A stretch of DNA of 49,563 nucleotides from Acidimicrobiia bacterium (GCA_024637275.1 JAGXFS010000122.1:1-49563); one strand, 5' to 3'. Shown: positions 18,564 through 27,735, counted from the first letter of the stretch. Notes: generated from the sequence alone by a model not told the origin. A program made the numbers and translations.

Positions 18564-20122
18564 TGGGTAACCGACTCGCCGGCCATCATGAGACCAACCC
18601 GTTCCTTCGTTGCCTGGACGGCATCGACAACGCCCATATTCTCGCCGCTGTGAAGCACCATGACCCGATCGGAGAGGACCAGAAGCTCGTCGAGGTCCTC
18701 CGAAATCAGAATGATTGCCGCCCCGCGCAGTCTCTCGGCCAGCAGGGCCTCACGGACGGCTTCGATCGCACCGACGTCAAGCCCCCGAGTCGGGTAGGCG
18801 GCCACGATAAGCGGGGTGAGGCCACTCTTGGCTCCTGCGTCGATCTCGCGAGCCAGGATCGCCTTCTGTTGATTGCCGCCCGACAGATTTCTGGCTGGCG
18901 TCGCCGATGAAGGCGTGGAAACGGCGAACTTTTTGATGTACTCGTCGGACAAGGTCGTAATGGCCCGCTTACGAAGAAACCGACCTTTTGAGATCGGAGC
19001 CGACTTATACCGCTTCATGATGAAGTTGTCGGTAAGGGGCAGGCCGCCCGCCAAACCCATGCCAAGCCGATCGGCCGGGACATGCGACACTCCCCGTCGT
19101 ATGAACCCTCGGGGTGATATCCCGGTCACATCGTCACCGTGGAGGCTGATCCGTCCGGCGGTCAGGGACCGCAACCCGGTAATACATTCGGCTAATTCGA
19201 ACTGTCCATTCCCGGCTACGCCTGCCACCCCGAGAATTTCACCCGATCGTACCTCGAACGAGACCGCGGCCACTGCTGGCAATCCGCGGCTGTCGTTGGC
19301 CGAGACGTTGTCGCAGCTCAGAACAACCGCTCCGGGGTCATGGTCTTCGCGGTCGGAGTCGAACAGGACCTCGCGGCCGACCATAAGTTTGGCCAGACCA
19401 GCTTTGTCGGCATCTTTGGTGTCGATGGTTGCCACGTTGCGGCCCGCCCTAAGCACCGTGACTCGATCGGAAAACGCCAGCACCTCGTCCAACTTGTGGG
19501 AGATGAAGATCACCGCCCGACCATCGTTGGCGAGGTGACGCAAGGTGACGCCAAGTTCGGCGCTCTCTTGAGGAGTGAGGACCGCGGTTGGTTCATCGAG
19601 AATGAGAATCTCGGCTCCGCGATACAACAGTTTGAGGATTTCGACCCGCTGCAATAATCCAACCGACAACTGCCAGATTTCGGCAGTCGGGTCAACCTTG
19701 AGTCCGAATCGTTCACCGAGTTCGGCTACCTCGGCTTCGACCTTCTTCATATTCGGGACGAAGCCCACCCCCTCGACACCGAGAATGACGTTTTCGGCAA
19801 CGGTCTGGTTCGCGACGAGTTTGAAGTGTTGATAGACCATGCCGATACCGAGGCGAATCGCATCGCGGGGCGAGTGGATATCAACCTGGTGAAGCGGTTC
19901 CCCACCGGTGGCAAGCTCGATGTGGCCCTCGGTGGGACGATAGAGACCGACGAGGCAACTCATCAGGGTGGATTTTCCAGCCCCGTTTTCTCCCAACAAC
20001 GCATGGATCTCACCGCGTCGCACGGTGAGATCCACGTTTTCATTTGCCAGAACTCCCGGAAACCGCTTAGTGAGGCCGCGTATCGCGACGGCGACCTCGC
20101 CTCCCTCCGGTTCCGGTGTCAT
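18560..20122 (-). CDS. BMP-type nucleoside ABC transporter ATPase (double)
   Basis: A 520-residue protein with two ABC domains. The first has an intact Walker A (LLGENGAGKSTLM), signature LSVGLLQRVEIL and Walker B ILILDEPTAVLTPQ. The second has a degenerate Walker A (GVAGNGQFELAE), a good signature LSGGNQQKAILARE, and a Walker B region without the usual Asp-Glu (PLIVAAYPTRGLDVGA). This asymmetry is normal for sugar and nucleoside importers of this class. It starts 9 bp after the stop of the lipoprotein gene. It energises import through the two permeases downstream. Confidence 0.95.
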   Translation of the reverse strand: MTPEPEGGEVAVAIRGLTKRFPGVLANENVDLTVRRGEIHALLGENGAGKSTLMSCLVGLYRPTEGHIELATGGEPLHQVDIHSPRDAIRLGIGMVYQHFKLVANQTVAENVILGVEGVGFVPNMKKVEAEVAELGERFGLKVDPTAEIWQLSVGLLQRVEILKLLYRGAEILILDEPTAVLTPQESAELGVTLRHLANDGRAVIFISHKLDEVLAFSDRVTVLRAGRNVATIDTKDADKAGLAKLMVGREVLFDSDREDHDPGAVVLSCDNVSANDSRGLPAVAAVSFEVRSGEILGVAGVAGNGQFELAECITGLRSLTAGRISLHGDDVTGISPRGFIRRGVSHVPADRLGMGLAGGLPLTDNFIMKRYKSAPISKGRFLRKRAITTLSDEYIKKFAVSTPSSATPARNLSGGNQQKAILAREIDAGAKSGLTPLIVAAYPTRGLDVGAIEAVREALLAERLRGAAIILISEDLDELLVLSDRVMVLHSGENMGVVDAVQATKERVGLMMAGESVTQ

Positions 20123-20131
20123 GGCTGGTCC

Positions 20132-21268
20132 TTATTCCTCGGGTATTTCGCCAATTACACCTTGGACGAAGAAGAACATCCCGAGCATGTCACCGTCCTC
20201 CATGCAGGCACCTGCGGCAACCTGCTCAGTCCCGGCCTGGTCGACGATCGGACCACAGAAGGGATCGAACTCGCCCGCGATCATCTCGGCCTTCTTCGCC
20301 TCGACAAGGTCGATCGTGTCCTGCGTAACCGAAGGACCGTACGACGCCAGGTCAACAAGGCCGGTTTCGAGACCACCCCAGAATGACTCGTCTCCGTCAT
20401 AAGTGCCGGCCCGTACTTCCTCAACGATCGGAACGTACTTGTTGGCCCAGTTCCAAATGGGAGCGCTCAACAGGGAATCCCCGACGAAGGATCGACTGTC
20501 CGTGTTGTAACCAATCGAGTATCCACCGCGGTCGGCGGCGGCTTTCTGGGGTTCGGTGGTGTCCTGATGCTGGGCGATAACATCGGCCCCGGCATCGAGC
20601 AGCGCTTCGGCGGCTTCCTTCTCCTCGGGCGGGCCGAACCAGGTATTGGTCCAAACAACGCGCACTTCGGCATCCGGATTCACAGCCTGAACGCCGAGGG
20701 TGAAAGCGTTGATACCGCGAATCACCTCAGGAATCGGGAAGGCGGCCACGTAGCCGATAATGTTCGACTCCGTCTGAGCTCCGGCGATCATGCCGGTCAG
20801 GTAGCGAGGCTGATACATCCGGCCAAAGACGTTCGACATGTTCGGCGCATTTTTGAAACCAGAGATGTGCACGAACTGAATGTCGGGGAACTCACCGGCA
20901 ACCGCCAGCGTCGGGTCCATGTAGCCGAACGATGTGGTGATGATGATGTCATTGCCGGCCTGGGCAAACTCGCGGATTACCCGCTCGGCATCCGGGCCTT
21001 CCTCGACGTTCTCGATAAAGGTGGTTTCGACACCGTCGAGCGCTTCGACCGCCAGCCGACCCTGCTCATGCGAATACGTCCAACCTAGATCTCCGATTGG
21101 TGCCACATAGACAAAAGCCACCTTGGTGATGTCATCTGTTGCGACGGTATCGGTCGGAGCTTGTGTGTCGTCCGTGCCCGCCACTGTTGTGGTGGCGGTG
21201 TCGCCCCCGCAGGCCGCTAGTGCCAGTAACAGCGCCAGTAGTAAGGCGCTTAGCCGTCCAGTTCTCAC
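20132..21268 (-). CDS. BMP-family nucleoside-binding lipoprotein
   Basis: A 378-residue extracytoplasmic substrate-binding protein. From GTG 21268 it has a short basic start (VRTGR), a hydrophobic stretch and the lipobox LAAC with Cys20, followed by a Thr-rich linker. The start is chosen because GGAGGA lies seven bases upstream and the signal peptide then has normal length; the frame is open 12 codons further. The core has VAFVYVAPIGDLGWTYSHEQGR and IRGINAFTLGVQAVNPDAEVRVVWTNTW, matching BMP/PnrA proteins that bind purine nucleosides. First gene of the transporter-deaminase-xanthine dehydrogenase operon. Confidence 0.93.
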   Translation of the reverse strand: MRTGRLSALLLALLLALAACGGDTATTTVAGTDDTQAPTDTVATDDITKVAFVYVAPIGDLGWTYSHEQGRLAVEALDGVETTFIENVEEGPDAERVIREFAQAGNDIIITTSFGYMDPTLAVAGEFPDIQFVHISGFKNAPNMSNVFGRMYQPRYLTGMIAGAQTESNIIGYVAAFPIPEVIRGINAFTLGVQAVNPDAEVRVVWTNTWFGPPEEKEAAEALLDAGADVIAQHQDTTEPQKAAADRGGYSIGYNTDSRSFVGDSLLSAPIWNWANKYVPIVEEVRAGTYDGDESFWGGLETGLVDLASYGPSVTQDTIDLVEAKKAEMIAGEFDPFCGPIVDQAGTEQVAAGACMEDGDMLGMFFFVQGVIGEIPEE

Positions 21269-21319
21269 GATATTTCCTCCAGTTCGGAATGCATCAACTT
21301 CCAATTTTTCGCATCTGCG

Positions 21320-21331
21320 TGACGCGCGTCA
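21320..21331. promoter_or_regulatory. 12-bp perfect palindrome upstream of the nucleoside operon
   Basis: TGACGCGCGTCA is self-complementary and lies about 52 bp before the GTG of the lipoprotein gene. It is the only such site seen in the window. It could bind a dimeric regulator of the purine transport operon. A 12-bp GC-rich palindrome can also occur by chance, so confidence is low. Confidence 0.35.
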
Positions 21332-21332
21332 G

Positions 21333-21370
21333 CCAGACTGCCACACCGACGGGCCACGCAGCGAGTCTGG
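21333..21370 (-). terminator. Possible weak hairpin after the ygfK-like gene
   Basis: CCAGACT (21333-21339) and AGTCTGG (21364-21370) form a 7-bp stem with a 24-base loop just past the ygfK-like stop. No T-run follows directly, so it is at best an imperfect terminator. The rest of 21269-21377 holds only the palindrome and the lipoprotein ribosome site. Confidence 0.2.
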
Positions 21371-21377
21371 GGCCGAT

Positions 21378-23150
21378 TCATTTGAGCGGAATCGGCCACC
21401 CTTCGTCAGCATGAAAGATCTCGGCGAGTCGCGTCACGTCGGATTCATGGCCCTCGGACGCCGTAATGGTGAAGCCGCTACCCGATGGAGCTACCAGGAA
21501 ACCCTGGTCGACCGTGGCGGCGAATCGAGACGGATCGAGATAGATCTTCGGTTTGATCTGAGCAGGATCCCCAACCTCGGGACAAAAGACCATGCAGTTG
21601 CCGCACTCGTTGCACGCTTCGGCGAGCACGAAGTACTGCTGTCTTCCCGGCACATCCATCGATTTCGGAGTCGGGAGCCGGAAGAAGGCGTCATTGGGAC
21701 AAACAGTCACACAGAAATTGCAGGCGACGCACCCCCACATTTCGAGGTTGTGATCGACATGGCGGGGAAGTTTCTCGTTGCCGGTCAGGTGGTAGATCGA
21801 ATTGAGATCACCGCTCAGCATGGCCACCATATGCGCATGGGCGGCTCCGCGAAATCCGGCTGCCTTGGCCACGTTCCACTCGTGAGTTCGCCAACTCTGG
21901 AGGGAGTAGGCACCAACGGCGCGCATGTCATCGGCCAACCGTGACAACATCGGGGCAATTCGCCCGTAGCCCCCCGGTTTGAGGAGATCTGAGCATACGG
22001 TGGTGGGACGAACTCCCATCCCAATGGCCTCTGAGAGGTTCTCCTTTGTGATTCCGGCAGAAAAGCTCACCTGGACGTCACCATCGTGCCCTTCGACCAT
22101 GAAGGTGTTGGGAAGTGCCGAAATGAGTTCATCAAGCAAGGTGGTTGCCAGCACGTGCAGTGGCGCACCGGAGAGATACATCGGGTCGTCGCCAAGGAAG
22201 CCCTTGTGGTTTTCGACGACGAGCGTGTTTGTAAGTTTGACGCCAAAACGCCTGCCTCGAGCCTTTGCGTACGAGCGGAGCTCCTCAATCAGCGCGACGC
22301 CCCGATCGAATTGGAGGTCGTCGGTGAACGATTGCCGGTTCAACCGGATGTGTTCATAACCCAACTGCTGTTGGACGATCTCGCAGACCCGCCCGAACCC
22401 CAACAAGGTCGGATTGAGCTTGACGATGACGTCGAGGCCGTGATGGTCCATCAAGTACTTTGTGATGGACTCGATCTCGTCGGGTGGGCAGCCATGAAAC
22501 GTCGAGAGCGTAACCGTGTCGGCAACACGCGTCCCGAAATCAAGGTCGCGCATGGCACCAAACGCGTCGGGGATCAAGGGCCGCAGCCGCTCAATCTCAT
22601 CCGATGCGTCCAACATGGCGGTGATGAATCCTTCGACCTTGGGACTTGAAATCCCCGCCAGGTCGTAACCAACCGACATGTCAAAGACAAACGGTCCGGT
22701 GTCGCGACCCAGGTAGGGCCGAAGCGGTTCCCATCGTTTGAGAATTTCGATGATCATCCAGGCTTTGACGTACTCCTCGAGTGATTCGCCGATCTTCAGC
22801 TCTTGACTCCACTCGGTGTTGAATCCCACCGTCTCCATGTCGATGCACGGTCGGGCGATCTCCAGGTCATCGATGATCTGAACCGTCTTCAGCTCGAACA
22901 AGCGAGCTCCGGCCAACCACGACAGGACAATATTCTGAGCTAGCTGACTGTGGGGTCCGGCGGCCGGACCCACCGGCGTTGCTGCGGGCCGTCCCAGAAA
23001 CTCGAACGACAGATCGACATCGGGATCTGGTTTCCAATACCGGGCCGTTGGCAGGTCGTAGATCCGGTTGCGAGTCTCAAACTCCAAGGCGATCCGCCGC
23101 AGCAACACATCCAGCGGAAACGGGGTAAGTGGCGGGACGTCGTGGGCCAT
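21378..23150 (-). CDS. ygfK: YgfK-like iron-sulfur protein (short form)
   Basis: A 590-residue protein matching the N-terminal half of E. coli YgfK, the so-called putative selenate reductase subunit, whose gene set has been tied to anaerobic purine/urate breakdown. The first 470 residues form a dihydropyrimidine-dehydrogenase/DHOD-like barrel (PAATPVGPAAGPHSQLAQNI, then LFELKTVQIIDDLEI and DVIVKLNPTLLGFG). Two ferredoxin-type clusters follow: Cys474, 477, 480, 484 and Cys513, 516, 519, 523 (CNECGNCMVFCP). E. coli YgfK is about 1030 residues and continues with a GltD-like NAD(P)H/FAD oxidoreductase; that half is absent and no separate gene for it is seen. It lies 11 bp downstream of the ssnA-like gene and is probably the last gene of its operon. 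Confidence 0.85.
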   Translation of the reverse strand: MAHDVPPLTPFPLDVLLRRIALEFETRNRIYDLPTARYWKPDPDVDLSFEFLGRPAATPVGPAAGPHSQLAQNIVLSWLAGARLFELKTVQIIDDLEIARPCIDMETVGFNTEWSQELKIGESLEEYVKAWMIIEILKRWEPLRPYLGRDTGPFVFDMSVGYDLAGISSPKVEGFITAMLDASDEIERLRPLIPDAFGAMRDLDFGTRVADTVTLSTFHGCPPDEIESITKYLMDHHGLDVIVKLNPTLLGFGRVCEIVQQQLGYEHIRLNRQSFTDDLQFDRGVALIEELRSYAKARGRRFGVKLTNTLVVENHKGFLGDDPMYLSGAPLHVLATTLLDELISALPNTFMVEGHDGDVQVSFSAGITKENLSEAIGMGVRPTTVCSDLLKPGGYGRIAPMLSRLADDMRAVGAYSLQSWRTHEWNVAKAAGFRGAAHAHMVAMLSGDLNSIYHLTGNEKLPRHVDHNLEMWGCVACNFCVTVCPNDAFFRLPTPKSMDVPGRQQYFVLAEACNECGNCMVFCPEVGDPAQIKPKIYLDPSRFAATVDQGFLVAPSGSGFTITASEGHESDVTRLAEIFHADEGWPIPLK

Positions 23151-23161
23151 GAGTTCCTCTC

Positions 23162-24181
23162 CTAAAGCCGGGCGTGGAGTCGGGCAGCCTGTTCGGATGC
23201 CTTGGCGCGTATCTCGTCTGGATCAACCATGGTGGGGATGCCTGCTTCCAGAACTACCTGGCCATCGACCTCGACCCTAAGTGGTCGTACCCCTGAGGTG
23301 AAGGCGAGGTGCCACGGGTCCATGGGCTGGTACGACCAGGTAACCAGGTCTTCTTTTGCCTGGGGAAACAAGCTCCATCCGGTTTCCAACCAGTTCCAGG
23401 CCGCATCAGGAGAAGCCGTCACGTCCACCGAACGGTGCAGAACGTAGGCCAGTCGGAAAGACTCGATCACGTTGGCGCCAATTCCGTCGGTCCCCAGTGC
23501 AACCGGGTTCTCGAACCGGATCGGATTGGCGTACCCAACCGCGTTGTTTAGGTTCGACATGGGATTGTGCAGGATCGTTCCACGCAATTCGTGCGAGTCA
23601 GGAAGATGAACGCAATGAGCTAGGAGCCAGTCATCTCTCGTGAGGCCGACCAGCTTGGCCGGTGCCTCATGGTCTTCGGGCCCTTCACAGACATGGATGT
23701 GAACGCCGACGCCCAACTCGTCGGCCAGGCCGGCCGCCGCTTCGAGGGTCTCGCGTGAACAAGTAAAAGCCGCGTGAATCCCAACCAGGCCGTTACCGCC
23801 TTCGGAAATGAATCGACGGTTCTCCTCCAAGCCACGTTTCGCCCCATCTGGTCCATGGCGATCCGTAATCCCATAGGCGGTTTTGACCCGCACCCCCACT
23901 TCGGCACACGCCTTGGCAATGACCGAAAGGCTGCCCTCGATGGCGTTTGGCGACTCGTGATGATCGATGATGGCGGTGGTGCCCGATTCGAGTGCTTCCA
24001 GCGCCGCGAGTTTGGCGGACCACTCGATCATGTCAAGGTCAAGAGCGGTGTCCAGGCGCCACCACACCTGCTCGAGGATCTCCTGAAAAGTGGTCGCCGT
24101 CTTGGGAGGAGCCGGCATCCCTCTCGCTAGTGACGAATAGAGGTGGTGATGGGCACAGACCAGGCCAGGCGTTGTATCCAC
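23162..24181 (-). CDS. ssnA: SsnA-like amidohydrolase lacking the N-terminal strand region
   Basis: A 339-residue metal-dependent amidohydrolase resembling SsnA, a partner of YgfK and XdhD in E. coli. Metal ligands are present: CAHHHLYSS (His11-13), GVHIHVCEGPEDH, LLAHCVHLP and ALGTDGIGANV. E. coli SsnA has about 440 residues; here the first 55 or so, which usually build half of the small beta-sandwich, are missing. The GTG at 24181 is immediately preceded by an in-frame TAG, and the xdhD-like stop is 23 bp upstream, so no longer start is possible. The C-terminal strands (RVEVDGQVVLEAGIPTMVD) remain. It may be a functional trimmed form or a 5'-damaged gene. Confidence 0.8.
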   Translation of the reverse strand: MDTTPGLVCAHHHLYSSLARGMPAPPKTATTFQEILEQVWWRLDTALDLDMIEWSAKLAALEALESGTTAIIDHHESPNAIEGSLSVIAKACAEVGVRVKTAYGITDRHGPDGAKRGLEENRRFISEGGNGLVGIHAAFTCSRETLEAAAGLADELGVGVHIHVCEGPEDHEAPAKLVGLTRDDWLLAHCVHLPDSHELRGTILHNPMSNLNNAVGYANPIRFENPVALGTDGIGANVIESFRLAYVLHRSVDVTASPDAAWNWLETGWSLFPQAKEDLVTWSYQPMDPWHLAFTSGVRPLRVEVDGQVVLEAGIPTMVDPDEIRAKASEQAARLHARL

Positions 24182-24204
24182 CTATCGGCCCTCTACCCGA
24201 CGGA

Positions 24205-26802
24205 TCATCCGACGTCCAGAGGCGAGTGGGTATTGAATGGCAACTGAGTTCGCCTGGTGCCATCAACCTCGAACAGTGCTTGAGCCACCGCACCAGCGGT
24301 AGGCACGAGACCGATTTCTCCCACGCCTTTGATCCCATACGGCGAACGTGGCTGCGGTGCCTCGACAAGAATGACCTCGATCTCGGGCACATCCTTCGGC
24401 CGCAAGATGCCAAGACTTCGCAGCGTCATGTTGGTCGGGCGGCCGTTTTCGTCCGTTGGGAAGTCCTCCGTGAGGGCATACCCGAGCCCCATGTGGACCG
24501 ATCCCTCGACCTGCCCCTTGCAGAGCAGCGGGTTTACCGCCCGACCTACATCGTGGGCGGCCACCACCTTTTCGATCTTGCCCGTTTCCTTGTCAGCAAT
24601 CACGATCTGGGCGGCGTAGCCAAACGCAGAATGCAGTATCGGGTTTTCGAGGCCATCGGACAGTTTGTTCGTCCAGTCGACCCGATATTCACCTTCGTAG
24701 TCGACCCCGACCTTGCAGCCATCGGCCACCGCGGCCTGACAGGCAGCTTGAACCGACCCGGCTCCCATCAGGGTGCCGCGCGAGCCGGTGGTCTGGCCGG
24801 CTCCGAGCTCACGGGACGTATCAACAACGACCCGGATCCGACCGGCATCGATCCCCAACTCTTCGGATGCCACCTGGAGCGCGACCGTGTGAACCCCCTG
24901 GCCCATCTCGGTCCAGCAATGACGAACCTCGACTACGCCGTCTTCTTCGAAGCGTACGACCGCCCGGGCGATTTCCAGGAACCCGTTACCCAAACCAGAG
25001 TTTTTGAGAGCCAGTCCGAGACCAACCGCCTTGCCGGCTTGGCGGGCCGCGTCGTAGGGAGCCTTGATGGCATCGAGACACATGCGGACTCCCGCCGAAC
25101 CGTCATCCATGATTTGACCGGGGCCCCACACGACCCCCGGTTCAATGGCGTTGCGACTGCGCATCTCCCAACCGGTGATCCCCACCTGTTCAGCGAGCCG
25201 ATCCATGACGCCTTCCATGGCGAATTGTGCCTGGTTGGCGCCGAATCCCCGGAATGCTCCACAGACGGAGTTGTTGGTCCGAACCGCCGTCGCCTTCACA
25301 TCGATGTTGGGAACCACGTAGGGACCACTGGCATGGCCGGCGGCCCGCTCAAGCACCTTCATCCCGACGGATGCATACGGACCGGAGTCGCCGATCATGC
25401 GAACCTTCAACCCGACCAGCTTGCCATCGGCGTCGCATCCGGCCCGGGTTTCGATCCGGATTGGATGACGTTTCGCATGCATAAAGAAACTCTGCTCGCG
25501 GGTAATCGTGCATTTAACCGGGCGCCCTGACAGATGAGCGGCCAGCGCCGTCTGCGCCTGATTGGACATGTCTTCTTTGCCGCCGAACGCTCCCCCGTTC
25601 GAAACCAGCTGCACGGTGATCGTGGCCTGTTCAACGCCGAGAACCGCCGCTATCTGATCACGGTCGTCCCAGACGCCCTGCCCACCCGAGTAGACATGCA
25701 GCCCGGCCTCCGTAGGCACGGCCAAGGTCGATTCGGGTTCGAGGAATGCATGCTCGATCCGTTGGGTCACGAAAACTTCGTCGACCGTATAGGCCGCTCC
25801 GGCCAGCGCTTGCTCAGCGTCGCCTCGTGCGTACTCGGAGATCGACAGCTGATTGCCATCCAACTCCCACACGGCGTCATCGGACTCAAGTGCGGTCAAC
25901 GGATCTGTGATGGGCGTCAGGACGTCGTACGAGACCTCAATGAGCTCGGTAGCTTCCCGGGCGGTCTGCTGATCCTCTGCCACGACGATCGCCAGGACAT
26001 CACCGAGATAGGACGTGCGACCTCCTACCGGAATGAAGACCGGCCAGTCTTTGTAGATGATCCCGACCCGCAGATCGCCTGGCACGTCGGCGGCCGTATA
26101 CACGGCAATTACGCCGGGCACCGCCAAAGCGGGCGCAGTGTCGATCCCGAGAATGTCAGCGCGTGCGTGATCGGTCAAACGGAGAGCGCCGTGGACCATC
26201 CCGGGCACCCGCAAGTCATCTACGTAGCCACGATCTCCCAGGGCCAGAGCCTCGGCTTCGTACTTGACGCTCGAGGTTCCAATGCCTCCCTCGACATGAA
26301 CCTCGGGGATTTCCTCACCGGAAGCAAGCAGTTCGATGGCATCAACGATCCCGACATACCCGGTGCACCGACAAAGATGGGCACCGAGCCGACCCTCAAT
26401 GGTGCTCCGATCCAGGTCTTTGCCCTTCTGATCGATGAGCGCCTTGGCTCGAACCAGAATCCCTGGTGTACAAAAGCCACACTGAAGAGCACCCTTGGCG
26501 GCAAACGCGCGAGCCAGTCGATCTCGTTCAGCTTCGTCAAACCCCTCGAGGGTAAGGACCTCCTTGCCAGCCGCTTTCTCCATCGACACGAGACAGGCTT
26601 GGATGGCCTTGCCATCGAGCAGAATGGTGCAACAACCACACTGACCCTGCGGAGCACAGCCATCTTTGGCAGATGTCACGCCCACTTCTTCGCGCAGCGC
26701 CGCCAATAGGTGCGGGTGGTACATCCCGACCTCGGTCGTCTGGCCATTGACGACAAGGGTGGTCGTGTCGGTGGTTCGAACATACACCGGGGTTGCCGTC
26801 AT
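24205..26802 (-). CDS. xdhD: XdhD-type molybdenum hydroxylase (2Fe-2S plus Mo domains)
   Basis: An 865-residue fusion of a 2Fe-2S domain and a molybdopterin domain, the architecture of E. coli XdhD and of hydroxylases called selenium-dependent xanthine dehydrogenases. Residues 1-160 hold the iron-sulfur ligands: DGCAPQGQCGCC (Cys49, 55, 58, with one residue more than the usual spacing), QCGFCTPG and LCRCTG. The molybdenum domain has NGGAFGGKEDMS, CGAFRGFGANQAQ, WTEMGQGVHTVALQ and the catalytic GIKGVGEIGLVPTAGAVAQ. No FAD-binding subunit gene adjoins it, unlike E. coli ygfM. ATG 26802 overlaps the D-carbamoylase stop by 4 bp. Selenium dependence of the cofactor cannot be read from sequence. 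Confidence 0.9.
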   Translation of the reverse strand: MTATPVYVRTTDTTTLVVNGQTTEVGMYHPHLLAALREEVGVTSAKDGCAPQGQCGCCTILLDGKAIQACLVSMEKAAGKEVLTLEGFDEAERDRLARAFAAKGALQCGFCTPGILVRAKALIDQKGKDLDRSTIEGRLGAHLCRCTGYVGIVDAIELLASGEEIPEVHVEGGIGTSSVKYEAEALALGDRGYVDDLRVPGMVHGALRLTDHARADILGIDTAPALAVPGVIAVYTAADVPGDLRVGIIYKDWPVFIPVGGRTSYLGDVLAIVVAEDQQTAREATELIEVSYDVLTPITDPLTALESDDAVWELDGNQLSISEYARGDAEQALAGAAYTVDEVFVTQRIEHAFLEPESTLAVPTEAGLHVYSGGQGVWDDRDQIAAVLGVEQATITVQLVSNGGAFGGKEDMSNQAQTALAAHLSGRPVKCTITREQSFFMHAKRHPIRIETRAGCDADGKLVGLKVRMIGDSGPYASVGMKVLERAAGHASGPYVVPNIDVKATAVRTNNSVCGAFRGFGANQAQFAMEGVMDRLAEQVGITGWEMRSRNAIEPGVVWGPGQIMDDGSAGVRMCLDAIKAPYDAARQAGKAVGLGLALKNSGLGNGFLEIARAVVRFEEDGVVEVRHCWTEMGQGVHTVALQVASEELGIDAGRIRVVVDTSRELGAGQTTGSRGTLMGAGSVQAACQAAVADGCKVGVDYEGEYRVDWTNKLSDGLENPILHSAFGYAAQIVIADKETGKIEKVVAAHDVGRAVNPLLCKGQVEGSVHMGLGYALTEDFPTDENGRPTNMTLRSLGILRPKDVPEIEVILVEAPQPRSPYGIKGVGEIGLVPTAGAVAQALFEVDGTRRTQLPFNTHSPLDVG

Positions 26803-27728
26803 GAACTCTCTCCTGTGCGAGACACTCCGCGCTGTTCAGTAATCCGACGGTAGGCAGCCGGGACCCGATATCGCTCAAAATCGAACAGTGTGGTCTTGTA
26901 AAACCGGGTGTGGTCGAGGTCGACCCTGGCCACGATGACCTCATCCCCCGTGGTAATGGCCTGGGCGATGATCTGGCCCGAAGGGGCAATGATCACTGAC
27001 TGAGCCAGAGATTCAACCCCCTCCTCGAACCCGCCTTTCGCAACCCCGACGACATACGTACCGTTCTGATAGGCGCCAGCCTGCATGACCAGATGATTGT
27101 GAAAGGACTGAAGCGGATTCTGGGTCGGATCGGGCGCATAGGCCAACGGAGTGTTGTAGCCGATGAGAATAAGTTCGACGCCCTGCAGGCCCATGACGCG
27201 ATACGTCTCTGACCATCGCCGGTCGTTGCAAAGAGCCATGCCAACGACTCCCCCGAATGCATCCGACACGGGAAAGTCCTCTCCTGGCTCAAAATAATGG
27301 CGCTCAGCATGCTGAAACTGGCGCCAGGGTTCGTGTTCTGCATGCCCGGGGATGTGGACCTTTTCGAACACGTTCACCGTCTCACCTTCTCGATCGACCA
27401 GGTGATAGACGTTGTGTCGTCGGCCATCGTCGCCGAGCCGGGCATAGCCGAGCGCAAAGCCGATCCCGAGCCGTCGCGCTTCATCCCACAACGGCTTTGT
27501 ATGCCGGTTGGGCATCTCGTGTTCGTAGAAACGATCGGCCTCGTCGAAGGGCATATGCCACCTCGGAAAGAAGGTGGTCAAGGCGAGTTCGGGAAACGCC
27601 ACGATTTCGGCGCCAAGCTCCGAAGCTTCTTGGAGCATCACAATCAGGCGTTCAACGACTTCATCCCGTGGGGTGTCTCGCTGGACGGGGCCCATCTGGG
27701 CTGCGGCAATGGTCAGTAGACGAGGCAT
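26799..27728 (-). CDS. N-carbamoyl-D-amino-acid hydrolase (D-carbamoylase) family
   Basis: A 309-residue nitrilase-superfamily enzyme that removes carbamoyl groups as CO2 and NH3. The Glu-Lys-Cys triad is visible: FPELALTTFFPRW (Glu47), FEKVHIPGH (Lys123) and LCNDRRWSETYRVMGLQG (Cys167). The PRW after the first motif and CNDRRW around the nucleophile are specific to D-carbamoylases such as the Agrobacterium enzyme, with which it also shares SFHNHLVMQAGAYQNG. First gene of the operon that continues with xdhD, ssnA and ygfK-like genes. TATAAT lies seven bases before the ATG, indicating a leaderless transcript. In this setting it more likely acts on a ureido intermediate of ring breakdown than on hydantoin products. 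Confidence 0.88.
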   Translation of the reverse strand: MPRLLTIAAAQMGPVQRDTPRDEVVERLIVMLQEASELGAEIVAFPELALTTFFPRWHMPFDEADRFYEHEMPNRHTKPLWDEARRLGIGFALGYARLGDDGRRHNVYHLVDREGETVNVFEKVHIPGHAEHEPWRQFQHAERHYFEPGEDFPVSDAFGGVVGMALCNDRRWSETYRVMGLQGVELILIGYNTPLAYAPDPTQNPLQSFHNHLVMQAGAYQNGTYVVGVAKGGFEEGVESLAQSVIIAPSGQIIAQAITTGDEVIVARVDLDHTRFYKTTLFDFERYRVPAAYRRITEQRGVSRTGESS

Positions 27729-27735
27729 GCCGGAG

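Noticed and set aside
24182-24184. TAG directly before the ssnA-like start read as pyrrolysine or suppressed stop
   Set aside because: Upstream of the TAG the frame lies within or beside the xdhD 3' end and does not encode the missing amidohydrolase strands, and no pylT or pylS gene is in the window.
23992-26709. Two long plus-strand frames opposite ssnA and xdhD
   Set aside because: The opposite strand encodes intact molybdenum-hydroxylase and amidohydrolase motifs; the plus-strand translations show no recognisable motif and low-complexity Arg/Gly/His content.
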